Part shown: one piece after another, positions 25,408 through 33,155 of the stretch
How positions within the stretch are numbered: the first letter of the stretch is position 1
Layout: each line of letters opens with the position of its first letter
NCBI RefSeq assembly: GCF_004614235.1
Contig: NZ_SPVH01000006.1
Span: forward strand, 372,001-436,000
Length of the DNA: 64,000 nucleotides
Origin: Brevundimonas intermedia
GTDB lineage: Bacteria; Pseudomonadota; Alphaproteobacteria; Caulobacterales; Caulobacteraceae
Reading direction: 5' to 3'
Position numbers and translations under genes: made by a program
Notes under the pieces: generated by a model
Database searches by the model: none
What the model saw: the letters and a program-made list of their open reading frames with translations, nothing else
Told to the model about the DNA's origin: nothing

Positions 25408-26213
25408 GCCTTGGTCTCCCAGAACGCGTCCTCGAACTCGGGACCGTAGATTTCGATCAGACGCTGTTGGTCCAGCGCCGTTGACGGACCGTCATAGACG
25501 ATCTTGCCGCCTTGCAGGGCGATGACGCGGTCGCAATAGCGGATAGCGTAGTCGACCTGGTGCAGGGTGACGATCACGCCCATGCCGTCGCGCCTGTTCA
25601 ACTCGACCAGCAGTTCCATCACCTTGCGCGCGGACACCGGGTCCAGCGAGGCGACGGGTTCGTCGGCCAGGATGGCCTTGGCGCCCTGCACGATGGCGCG
25701 GGCGATGGCGCCGCGCTGCTGCTGACCGCCCGACAGGGTGTTGGCGCGCTGGGCCGCATAGTCGGACACGCCGACGCGGTGAAGGGCCGCCATGGCCTTG
25801 TCCTTGTCCGCCTGGGGCCAGGCGCCCAGCAGACCCTTCCATGCGGGCAGGCGCCCGAGCGCGCCCAGCATGACGTTGGAGAACAGGCTGAGGCGGCCGA
25901 CCAGGTTGAACTGTTGGAAGATCATGCCCAGCTTGCCGCGCGCCTTGCGCACGGAACCCGTGACCCGACCGTCCTTCTGCACGGTCTCGCCGAACACCTG
26001 GATCGTGCCCGCGCCCGCGTCGATCGACTGCAGGCCGGTGATGGAACGGAGCAAAGTGGACTTGCCTGAACCGGACGGACCGATCAGGGCGACCATTTCG
26101 CCGGAGGCGACGGAAATCGAGACGCCGTCCAGCGCCTTTCGCGATCCGAAGGTCTTCGACACGTCGCGCGCCAGGACGAGCCCGGGGGAGACGGCGGCTG
26201 CGGATGAACTCAT
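25404..26213 (-). CDS. phnC: Phosphonate/phosphite ABC transporter ATPase PhnC
   Basis: This 269-residue ATPase has the Walker A motif GPSGSGKSTLLRSI, the signature LSGGQQQRGAIARAI, Walker B AILADEPVASLD, and an H loop in VTLHQVDYA. The LDPVSARKVMELL region is typical of PhnC. The ATG at 26211-26213 is used; an upstream extension lacks conservation. It is first in the transporter operon. A PHO-like element lies about 235 bases upstream. Confidence 0.93.
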   Translation of the reverse strand: MSSSAAAVSPGLVLARDVSKTFGSRKALDGVSISVASGEMVALIGPSGSGKSTLLRSITGLQSIDAGAGTIQVFGETVQKDGRVTGSVRKARGKLGMIFQQFNLVGRLSLFSNVMLGALGRLPAWKGLLGAWPQADKDKAMAALHRVGVSDYAAQRANTLSGGQQQRGAIARAIVQGAKAILADEPVASLDPVSARKVMELLVELNRRDGMGVIVTLHQVDYAIRYCDRVIALQGGKIVYDGPSTALDQQRLIEIYGPEFEDAFWETKA

Positions 26214-26444
26214 GAACTCGCTAGGAGGCTGTGGCGAAGGGGCGCCGCATGACGCGACGAAGGCGTCTAGGCAAGGCCTTAATCGCACACGGCGTGCGAC
26301 CTCGTCCATAGCCGACCCATTCAGCGGCCTTCCGCCGCGGCCTCGACCCTTGCGACATCGGCGGCGCTAAGGCCGGTGTAGTCGCAAGCTGCTCAACGAG
26401 GCTGGAACGGCCTAGGTTGCCCTCATGGCGGCGTTTCATGGGGT

Positions 26445-26463
26445 GCGCAGACATTTGTGACAG
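26445..26463 (-). promoter_or_regulatory. PHO-box-like site upstream of phnC
   Basis: On the minus strand CTGTCACAAATGTCTGC matches the pstS upstream site at CTGTCACAA-N3-TCTGC. A second CTGTCAT half lies at 26511-26517 in the same orientation, within the speF-like leader region. The 26214-26440 stretch otherwise shows nothing I can name. Confidence 0.45.
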
Positions 26464-26499
26464 TCTCGTCCTGGCCAAACCCAAGCCCCGCCACGAAAA

Positions 26500-26616
26500 A
26501 ACCCCTTTACATGACAGTTCGAAGTCCCCATATCGCGCCTTCCGGCGGACCCCGTAGGTCCTTTCTGCGCCGCTAACGCCGGTCTGGGTTTAACAATTAG
26601 CAGGGGGTTACGTGAA
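26500..26616 (+). promoter_or_regulatory. speF-like leader RNA of the ornithine decarboxylase gene
   Basis: The leader holds CGCC/GGCG (26536-26547) and GGACC/GGTCC (26547-26561) hairpins. AACCCCTT (26500-26507) can pair with AGGGGGTT (26602-26609), which includes the ribosome binding site. The speF motif is a conserved RNA upstream of alphaproteobacterial ornithine decarboxylase genes. Gene, position and structure fit; I could not align it. The pairing implies control of translation, perhaps by polyamines. Confidence 0.6.
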
Positions 26617-27882
26617 TTGCGCACGTATCAGCTTCCCCTGGACCTGGTCCGTGAGCGGTCCCCTGAACGTCCCGTCGCCCTCGTGCGACCGCGTTCGGTT
26701 TCCGTAGCGGCGCGCTGGTTCCAGGATAATCTAAAGGCCGACGTCTTCTATGCGGTGAAGGCGAACCCGTCCCGTTGGGTCGTCGAGACCCTGATCGAGG
26801 CCGGTGTTCGCGGTTTCGACGTGGCGTCCATCGCCGAAATCGAGCTTGTTCGCTCGGTCAGCCATGACGTTCGCCTGGCCTTCATGCACCCGGTCAAGAG
26901 CCGGTCTGCGATCACCAAGGCCTATTTCGATCACGGCGTGCGGACCTTCTCGCTCGACTGCGTCGATGAGCTGAACAAGATCCTCGACGCCACCGGCGGC
27001 GCGGACGACCTGAATCTGATCGTGCGTATGGCCGTCTCGGCCGACGGCGCGGCCTATACGCTTTCGGGCAAGTTCGGCGTTTCGGCGGATCAGGCTCCGG
27101 CCCTGCTGATGGCCACGCGCCAGGTGGTCAAGGAAGGCCTGATGGGCGTCAGCTTCCACGTCGGCAGCCAGTGCATGCGCCCGACCGCCTATCAGGCGGC
27201 CATGGCTCAGGTCGGCCGGTCGATCAGCCGCGCCGGCGTCATCGTGGATATCGTCGATGTCGGCGGCGGCTTCCCCTCGGTCTATCCGGGCATGGTCCCG
27301 CCGGACATGAGCGAATACGCCGACGCCATCCATCGCGGCTTCAACGAGATGCCGGTGTCGGAAACGACCGAGCTGTGGTGCGAACCCGGCCGGGCGCTGG
27401 TCGCCGAATCCTCGTCGATCCTGGCGCGCGTCGATCTGCGCAAGGGCGACGCCCTGTATCTGAACGACGGGTCGTACGGTTCGCTGTTCGACGCGACCCA
27501 CTCGCGCTGGCCCTTCCCGACCAAGCTGGTCCGGGACGGCGAGGCGGCGAGCGATCTGAAGGCGTTCCAGTTCTACGGCCCGACTTGCGATTCCATCGAC
27601 CACATGCCGGGTCCGTTCTGGCTGCCGGCCGATGTGCGCGAAGGCGACTTCATCGAGATCGGCATGCTGGGCGCTTACGGCGTCGCCATGTCGACCGGCT
27701 TCAACGGCTATGGCGAGCACGATCTCGCCGTGGTCGAGGACGCCCCGATGGCCTCGCTCTATGGTCTGGCCCCGCGCTCCATCCCGACCGTACGCACCAC
27801 GGCGGAAGAGAACGCCCGCAAGATCGTGCGTCTGTCACGTCCCAAGGGTAAGGCCGGTCAGCGCAAGAAGTCTCGGCGCTAG
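26617..27882 (+). CDS. Ornithine decarboxylase, fold-III PLP type
   Basis: This 421-residue enzyme decarboxylates ornithine (possibly lysine) to putrescine. It has FYAVKANPSRW with the PLP lysine, FDVASIAEIELV, VDVGGGFPSVYPG binding phosphate, WCEPGRALVAES, YLNDGSYGSLFDA, and YGPTCDSIDHM with the catalytic cysteine. The start is a TTG about nine bases after AGGGGG; an upstream in-frame stop excludes an earlier start. Short chain length is typical of alpha-proteobacterial ODC/LDC. Two other polyamine genes lie at 12.4-14.8 kb and a homospermidine-synthase-like gene lies just downstream. Confidence 0.9.
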   Translation: MRTYQLPLDLVRERSPERPVALVRPRSVSVAARWFQDNLKADVFYAVKANPSRWVVETLIEAGVRGFDVASIAEIELVRSVSHDVRLAFMHPVKSRSAITKAYFDHGVRTFSLDCVDELNKILDATGGADDLNLIVRMAVSADGAAYTLSGKFGVSADQAPALLMATRQVVKEGLMGVSFHVGSQCMRPTAYQAAMAQVGRSISRAGVIVDIVDVGGGFPSVYPGMVPPDMSEYADAIHRGFNEMPVSETTELWCEPGRALVAESSSILARVDLRKGDALYLNDGSYGSLFDATHSRWPFPTKLVRDGEAASDLKAFQFYGPTCDSIDHMPGPFWLPADVREGDFIEIGMLGAYGVAMSTGFNGYGEHDLAVVEDAPMASLYGLAPRSIPTVRTTAEENARKIVRLSRPKGKAGQRKKSRR

Positions 27883-27887
27883 GCAAA

Positions 27888-28151
27888 ATGGATTCGTTGG
27901 AATCCAGGGTCTTTTCCAACTCGCTCTCTGCCAATCTAGATTGGCAGAGAGCGGTGAATGGCTGGATGGACGAAGCCTCACGAGTAATTAACGGTTCTAG
28001 AGCAAGCGACGCGAAGTCGAAAGAACGGCTTCGCGATGCTCTCCGTCTGCATGATGAATCGGACCATCTCCTCGCGTGGTTGATCCGAGGTGATACCCAC
28101 GGTGTGGATCCAGAGCATATGCGTCATATCTCTGAATCTCTTCGACGATAA
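27888..28151 (+). CDS. Small hypothetical protein
   Basis: This 87-residue reading frame lies between the decarboxylase and the deoxyhypusine-synthase-like gene, starting five bases after the decarboxylase stop. It is charged and helical in character (MDSLESRVFSNSLSANLDW, MDEASRVINGSRASDAKSKE) and has no recognised domain. Base composition is nearer 50 percent GC, unlike its neighbours, which suggests separate origin. Codons 12-22 contain a perfect 32-base palindrome, unusual in coding DNA. It may not be a real gene. Confidence 0.4.
   Translation: MDSLESRVFSNSLSANLDWQRAVNGWMDEASRVINGSRASDAKSKERLRDALRLHDESDHLLAWLIRGDTHGVDPEHMRHISESLRR
27922..27953. repeat. Perfect 32-base palindrome
   Basis: CGCTCTCTGCCAATCT is followed directly by its exact reverse complement, centred on CTAG. 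It lies inside the small hypothetical gene. No U-tract follows, so it is not a standard terminator. Confidence 0.9.
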
Positions 28152-28235
28152 CTACGACGTGCTTCTTCGGTCGCTCCGTCCTTGAGAAGTTGTTTTGTTG
28201 ACGACGGGCGCTCAAATCAAAGGGAAACCCCCGAA

Positions 28236-29288
28236 ATGAACGCTCCCGTTCAAGCCAACACCAAGGCCCAGCTGCTGCAGAACGTCGTCGAACACGTGGA
28301 CATCACGTCTTTCGACGCGCGCCCGATCATCGACAGCATGCGCAAGATGTCCTTCAGCTCGCGCGACACCGCCCGCGCCGCCGACATCTTCTCCATGGCC
28401 ATCGAGGACAATGACTGCTCGCCCTGGCTGATCCTGGCCGGTTCGACCTCGGCCGGCGGCTGCATGCACGTGTACCGCGACATGGTGAAGTTCGGCATGG
28501 TGGACGCGGTCGTCGCCACCGGCGCCTCCATCGTCGACATGGATTTCTTCGAGGCTCTGGGCTTCAAACACTATCAGGCCGCCGGCGAGGTGGACGACAA
28601 CGTCCTGCGCGAAAACTACATCGACCGGATCTACGACACCTATATCGACGAGGAAGAGCTCCAGGCCTGCGACCACACCATTCTGGAGATCGCCAACCGG
28701 CTGGAGCCGCGCGGCTATTCCAGCCGCGAGTTCATCTGGGAGATGGGCAAGTGGCTGAGCGAGGGCAACGCCAAGAAGCCCGGCTCGCTGATCCAGACCG
28801 CCTATGAAGAGGGCGTGCCGATCTTCTGCCCGGCCTTCGTCGATTCCTCGGCCGGCTTTGGTTTGGTCAAGCACCAGAAGGAACGCGCCGCGGCCGGCCA
28901 GCCCTATCTGATGCTGGACGCCATCGCCGACTTCCGCGAACTGACAGACATCAAGATCGCCGCCGGCGTCACCGGTCTGTTCATGGTCGGCGGCGGCGTG
29001 CCCAAGAACTTCGCCCAGGACACGGTCGTCTGCGCCGAAATCCTGGGCGTCGAGGCCGAGATGCACCGCTATGCGGTCCAGATCACCGTCGCCGACGTCC
29101 GCGACGGCGCCTGCTCCTCCTCGACGCTGAAAGAAGCCGCCTCCTGGGGCAAGGTCCAGACCACCCACGAACAGATGGTCTTCGCCGAAGCCACCACCGT
29201 CGTGCCCCTGATCGGCTCCGACGCCTATCACCGCGGCGCCTGGAAGGCTCGCGACAAGCGCCGCTGGAACAAGCTGTTCGGGAAGTAA
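28236..29288 (+). CDS. Deoxyhypusine synthase-like protein, probable homospermidine synthase
   Basis: This 350-residue protein belongs to the deoxyhypusine synthase family. The NAD- and spermidine-site motifs are visible (LAGSTSAGGCMHVYRDM, GVPIFCPAFVDSSAGFG, MVGGGVPKNF), and the active-site lysine is in KEAASWGKVQ (K306). Bacteria lack eIF5A, so bacterial members are thought to make homospermidine or related polyamines instead. The ornithine decarboxylase next door would supply putrescine. The ATG at 28236 follows AAAGGG. The exact substrates are inferred. Confidence 0.85.
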   Translation: MNAPVQANTKAQLLQNVVEHVDITSFDARPIIDSMRKMSFSSRDTARAADIFSMAIEDNDCSPWLILAGSTSAGGCMHVYRDMVKFGMVDAVVATGASIVDMDFFEALGFKHYQAAGEVDDNVLRENYIDRIYDTYIDEEELQACDHTILEIANRLEPRGYSSREFIWEMGKWLSEGNAKKPGSLIQTAYEEGVPIFCPAFVDSSAGFGLVKHQKERAAAGQPYLMLDAIADFRELTDIKIAAGVTGLFMVGGGVPKNFAQDTVVCAEILGVEAEMHRYAVQITVADVRDGACSSSTLKEAASWGKVQTTHEQMVFAEATTVVPLIGSDAYHRGAWKARDKRRWNKLFGK

Positions 29289-29302
29289 GGCCTAACCCTT
29301 TG

Positions 29303-29332
29303 GTCCCTTCTCCTCCTCGGGGGAGAAGGGAC
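29303..29332. terminator. Hairpin between convergent genes, related to family C palindromes
   Basis: GTCCCTTCTCC pairs with GGAGAAGGGAC. It sits between the deoxyhypusine-synthase-like and COG0523 genes and probably ends both transcripts. The arms match those of the palindrome at 60289-60435, so it may be a shortened member. Confidence 0.6.
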
Positions 29333-29335
29333 AAC

Positions 29336-30478
29336 TCAAGCGGCGCAGCCTTCGAACCCGGCCTTCAGTTCCGCCTCGTCCAGATCACGCCCGATGAAGA
29401 CCGCCCGGCTCCAGCGGCGTTCGGCGACGCCCCATTCGCGTTGTAGGTCGCCTTCCAGGATCATGTGAACGGCCTGGAAGACCAGGCGGCGGTTCTCGCC
29501 CTGAACGTCGATGATGCCCTTGGCGCGCAGGATGTTCTGACCCTGTTCGCCCAGCAGCCTGTCCAGCCAGGCCGTGAACTTGGCCCCGTCCAGCGGGCGG
29601 TCCAGCGACAGGGAAATGCCCTTGATGTCGTCCTGGTGCGCATGACCGCGCGCACCGTGTGAATGGTCGTGATCGTGATGATCGTGCCCGTGATCATGGT
29701 CATGGTCATGGTCATGGTCGTGCCCATGATCGTGGTCATGGCCGCAGGCCTCGTCATGGACATGGCTGTCCGCGCCGTGCGGCGGGTTCACGAAGTCCGG
29801 CCGAACCTCCAGAATCCGGTCCAGGTCGAAGGCGTGCAGGCCTAGCACCTGGTCCAGCGGAACGTTGGACCGTTCGGCCCGGACGATGGGCGCCAGCGGG
29901 TTCAGCGCCCGCAGCCGGGCCTCGACCGCGTCCAGCTCTTCCGGGGTCGCCAGATCGACCTTGTTCAGGATGATCCGGTCGGCGAAGGCCACCTGTTCGC
30001 GGGCCTCCCTGGAGTCGTCCAGCCGCGCCATCACATGTTTGGCGTCCACCAGGGTGGTGACGCTGTCCAGCTGGGTCTTGGCCTTGACGTCCTCGTCGAC
30101 GAAGAAGGTCTGGGCCACCGGGCCGGGATCGGCGAGACCCGTCGTCTCGACGATGATGGCGTCGAAGGCCGGCTTGCCGGGACGCTGGCGCTTCATCAGG
30201 CCGGCGACCACCCGGATCAGGTCGCCGCGCACCGTGCAGCAGACGCAGCCGTTGTTCATTTCGAACACATCCTCGTCGGCGCCGACCACCAGGTCGTTGT
30301 CGATGCCGATCTCGCCGAACTCGTTGACGATGACCGCGTATCGCTTGCCGTGATCCTCGGTCAGGATCCGGTTCAGCAGCGTCGTCTTGCCCGCGCCGAG
30401 ATAGCCGGTCAGGACAGTGACGGGGATCTTGCCGTTGGTGGAAGCAGTCGAGGCGGGGGCGGCGAGAGTGTCGGTCAT
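29336..30478 (-). CDS. CobW/COG0523 family GTPase, metal chaperone
   Basis: This 380-residue protein has an N-terminal GTPase domain with [16 protein letters not shown], the metal-binding CxCC motif in [13 protein letters not shown], and LNKVDL. A His/Asp-rich loop of about 45 residues (near 235-285) could store metal. The C-terminal CobW_C domain follows ([21 protein letters not shown]). This class moves zinc to client enzymes, and many members are Zur-controlled. A Zur-like regulator is at 6.5 kb, but I could not recognise a Zur box here. Confidence 0.88.
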   Translation of the reverse strand: MTDTLAAPASTASTNGKIPVTVLTGYLGAGKTTLLNRILTEDHGKRYAVIVNEFGEIGIDNDLVVGADEDVFEMNNGCVCCTVRGDLIRVVAGLMKRQRPGKPAFDAIIVETTGLADPGPVAQTFFVDEDVKAKTQLDSVTTLVDAKHVMARLDDSREAREQVAFADRIILNKVDLATPEELDAVEARLRALNPLAPIVRAERSNVPLDQVLGLHAFDLDRILEVRPDFVNPPHGADSHVHDEACGHDHDHGHDHDHDHDHDHGHDHHDHDHSHGARGHAHQDDIKGISLSLDRPLDGAKFTAWLDRLLGEQGQNILRAKGIIDVQGENRRLVFQAVHMILEGDLQREWGVAERRWSRAVFIGRDLDEAELKAGFEGCAA

Positions 30479-30523
30479 AGGCCGCTAGATGGCGGCTGAC
30501 GCCTCACTTGGGAAGAGGGGGCG

Positions 30524-30748
30524 CTAAGCCTTCTTCACGAACTCGACGCGCAGAACCAGGCCGCGCACCTTGTCCACATTGGCCTCGATCTCGTCGGTGT
30601 CGCCAGTCAGACGGATGTTCTTGACCAGAGTCCCGCGCTTCAGCGTCACCCCGCCCGAGCCCTTGACCTTCAGATCCTTGATCAGGGTCACGCTGTCGCC
30701 GTCGGCCAGGATGTTGCCGTTGGAGTCTTTGGTCACGTCTTCGGTCAT
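30524..30748 (-). CDS. PhnA/YjdM domain protein
   Basis: This 74-residue protein matches the C-terminal PhnA domain (SNGNILADGDSVTLIKDLKV, LKRGTLVKNIRLTGDTDEIE). The N-terminal zinc ribbon of full-length YjdM is missing. PhnA was named for linkage to phosphonate genes, but it is not part of C-P lyase and its function is unclear. Phosphonate transport genes are about 4 kb away. The ATG at 30748 is preferred over an in-frame start 33 bases upstream, which adds an Arg-rich end. Confidence 0.82.
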   Translation of the reverse strand: MTEDVTKDSNGNILADGDSVTLIKDLKVKGSGGVTLKRGTLVKNIRLTGDTDEIEANVDKVRGLVLRVEFVKKA

Positions 30749-30767
30749 GGCGAAGCTTCTAGAGCGT

Positions 30768-30914
30768 CGTCTCCTCCCCATGCAATGGGGAGGGGGACCA
30801 CGAAGTGGTGGAGGGGCTCTTGAAGCCCCACTGACGCCTGTGATGCGGAAAGAACCCCTCCGTCACGGCGCGAAGAGGCGCCGCGCCACCTCCCCGCCGA
30901 GCGGGGAGGAGACG
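30768..30914. repeat. Intergenic palindrome, family A, copy 1
   Basis: The element runs from CGTCTCCTCCCC to GGGGAGGAGACG. The centre has GACGCCTGTGATGCG, and arms near ACCCCTCCGTCACGGCGCG are shared with copies at 34475-34624 and, inverted, 48063-48208. It fills the gap between the PhnA gene and nadE. Confidence 0.85.
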
Positions 30915-30916
30915 GT

Positions 30917-33004
30917 TCAGTCCGGCACGTTGGCGTCCAGTTCGTCCAGCCACACCCGTGCATTGCCGTCCGACGGCGCGCGCCAGTCGCCGCGGGGCGA
31001 CAGGGACCCGCCGGTCACCACCTTGGGCCCGTTGGGCAGGGCTGAGCGTTTGAACTGGGCGGTCTGGAAGAAGCGGATCAGGAACTTCCTCAGCCACCCC
31101 TTGATGGTCGCCAGGTCATATTCGACCTTTTCATCCTCGGGCGTGTTGGCGGGCCAATATCCGGCGCCGGCGTCGCTCCAGGCCTGGTGCGCCAGGAAGG
31201 CGACCTTGGACGGCTTCAGCCCGAACCGGCTGATGTAGAACAGGAAGAAGTCGTTCAGCGCATAGGGGCCGACCGTCCCCTCGGTCGACTGGATCACGCC
31301 GTCTTTCGCCGGCACCAGTTCGGGCGAGATCTCGGTGTCCAGAATGGCGTGCAGGGTCGTGCGCGCCTCGCCGCCGATCAGGTCGCCGGTCGCCACCCAT
31401 CGGATCAGGTGCCGGATCAGGGTCTTCGCCACCCCGCCGTTGACGTTGTAGTGGCTCATATGGTCGCCGACGCCGTAGGTGGCCCAGCCCAGGGCCAGTT
31501 CCGACAGGTCGCCGGTCCCCAGAACGAAGGCCTTGTTCTGGTTCGCCAGCCGGAACAGATAGTCGGTCCGCAGCCCCGCCTGCACGTTCTCGAAGGTGAT
31601 GTCGTGGACCGGCTGACCCTCGGCGTAGGGATGGCCGATGTCCCTGAACATCTGTTCGGCGGCGGGGCGGATGTCGATCTCGGCGCCCGTGACGCCCAGC
31701 GCGGTCATCAGGGCCCAGGCGTTGGACCTGGTCCCATCCGAGGTCGCGAAGCCCGGCATGGTGAAGGCCAGGATGTTCGTCCGCGGCAGGTCCAGCCGGT
31801 CGAAGGCGCGACAGGCGACCAGCAGGGCCTGGGTCGAATCCAGCCCGCCCGATACACCGATCACCAGCCGCTCGGCCCCCGTCGCCGTCATCCGGCGCAT
31901 CAGCCCCTGGACCTGGATGTTGAAGGCTTCGTAGCAGTCCTGATCCAGCCGTCCGGCGTCGTCCGGCACGAAGGGGAAACGGTCCAGCGGGCGGATCAGC
32001 TCGCTCTCTACCGCATCCTCGCGCGCCATGAAGGGGACGACGGTCGCCGGTTCGCCCTCGACGCGGGCGCATTCGGCGAAGGTGCCGTTCCGTAGCCGGT
32101 CCAGGCCGATCCGGTCCACGTCCACGTCGGCGATGGTCAGATGGTTTTCCAGGGCGAACCGCTCGCCCTCGGCCAGCTTGGAGCCCAGCTCGTGAATCGT
32201 CGCCTGACCGTCCCAGGCCAGGTCGGTGGTGCTCTCGCCCCAGCCCGAGGCGGCGAAGACATAGGCCGACAGGGTCCGCGCCGAATGGCTGGCGCTCAGC
32301 ATGGCCCGCTCGTCGGCCTTGCCGATGACGATGTTGGACGCCGACAGATTCAGCAATATCCGCGCGCCCGCCAGCGCCGCCCGCGTCGAGGGCGGCAGGG
32401 GCGCCCAATAGTCCTCGCAGATCTCGACCGCGAAGACGAAACCCGGCCGGTTCACCGCCCCGAACAGCAGGCCGGGCGCGAAATCCACCGTCTCGCCGTT
32501 CAGCAGGATCACGTCCTCGCTGCGGGCCGTCGCCGGCGCGAACCAGCGTTTCTCATAGTATTCACGGTAGTTGGGCAGATAGGTCTTGGGCACGACGCCC
32601 AACACTTCGCCGGCGCCCATCACCACCGCACAGTTATAGAGGGCGTCGCCGTTGCGGATCGGCGCGCCGATCACGGCGACCAGATCGCTGTCGCCCGTCG
32701 CCTGGGCGATGACCGCGATCTGCCGCTCCACCTCGTCCAGCAAGGCTGCCTGCATATGCAGATCGTCGATGGCGTAGGCCGACAACGACAGCTCGGGAAA
32801 GACCATCAGGTCCACGCCCTGCTCGCCCGCCTGACGGATCAGGGCGACGTGTTCCTGCGCATTGGATCTGGGGTCGCCGACATGGCTGATCGGCGTCGCC
32901 GCCGCCACGCGCACGAAGCCGTGCGTCTTGGGCGAGAAGAAGGAGGTGGCGTCTACCATCGGATCGTCCGCTGCATCCGGCGCGCGCCGGTCGTCGTCCT
33001 TCAT
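30917..33004 (-). CDS. nadE: Glutamine-dependent NAD+ synthetase
   Basis: This 695-residue enzyme turns nicotinate adenine dinucleotide into NAD, taking ammonia from glutamine. The N-terminal nitrilase domain has the Glu-Lys-Cys triad (MVFPELSLSAYA, PKTYLPNYREYYE, FAVEICEDYW). The C-terminal synthetase has the ATP motif VIGVSGGLDSTQALLVACR. The length fits the large bacterial form. An ATG at 32959 (MVDATSFFSPKTHGF) is an equally plausible start; neither has a strong ribosome site. NadD at 8.0 kb makes its substrate. Confidence 0.95.
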   Translation of the reverse strand: MKDDDRRAPDAADDPMVDATSFFSPKTHGFVRVAAATPISHVGDPRSNAQEHVALIRQAGEQGVDLMVFPELSLSAYAIDDLHMQAALLDEVERQIAVIAQATGDSDLVAVIGAPIRNGDALYNCAVVMGAGEVLGVVPKTYLPNYREYYEKRWFAPATARSEDVILLNGETVDFAPGLLFGAVNRPGFVFAVEICEDYWAPLPPSTRAALAGARILLNLSASNIVIGKADERAMLSASHSARTLSAYVFAASGWGESTTDLAWDGQATIHELGSKLAEGERFALENHLTIADVDVDRIGLDRLRNGTFAECARVEGEPATVVPFMAREDAVESELIRPLDRFPFVPDDAGRLDQDCYEAFNIQVQGLMRRMTATGAERLVIGVSGGLDSTQALLVACRAFDRLDLPRTNILAFTMPGFATSDGTRSNAWALMTALGVTGAEIDIRPAAEQMFRDIGHPYAEGQPVHDITFENVQAGLRTDYLFRLANQNKAFVLGTGDLSELALGWATYGVGDHMSHYNVNGGVAKTLIRHLIRWVATGDLIGGEARTTLHAILDTEISPELVPAKDGVIQSTEGTVGPYALNDFFLFYISRFGLKPSKVAFLAHQAWSDAGAGYWPANTPEDEKVEYDLATIKGWLRKFLIRFFQTAQFKRSALPNGPKVVTGGSLSPRGDWRAPSDGNARVWLDELDANVPD

Positions 33005-33155
33005 ATAGCCGGAAAGATGAAGGGCGAGAATCCGTCGATTACGGAGGTTCGATCAAACTCGCCCTCGCCGCCTTGCGCACCCGGTTTCAATATGTAGAGT
33101 GCGTGGCAAATAATGGGACTGGCGCATAAGCCGGACCGCATCCAGGAAACGCACC

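Noticed and set aside
26404..26435. GGAAC ... CGTT upstream of the decarboxylase leader as an EcfG promoter
   Set aside because: The spacer is 23 bases, too long.
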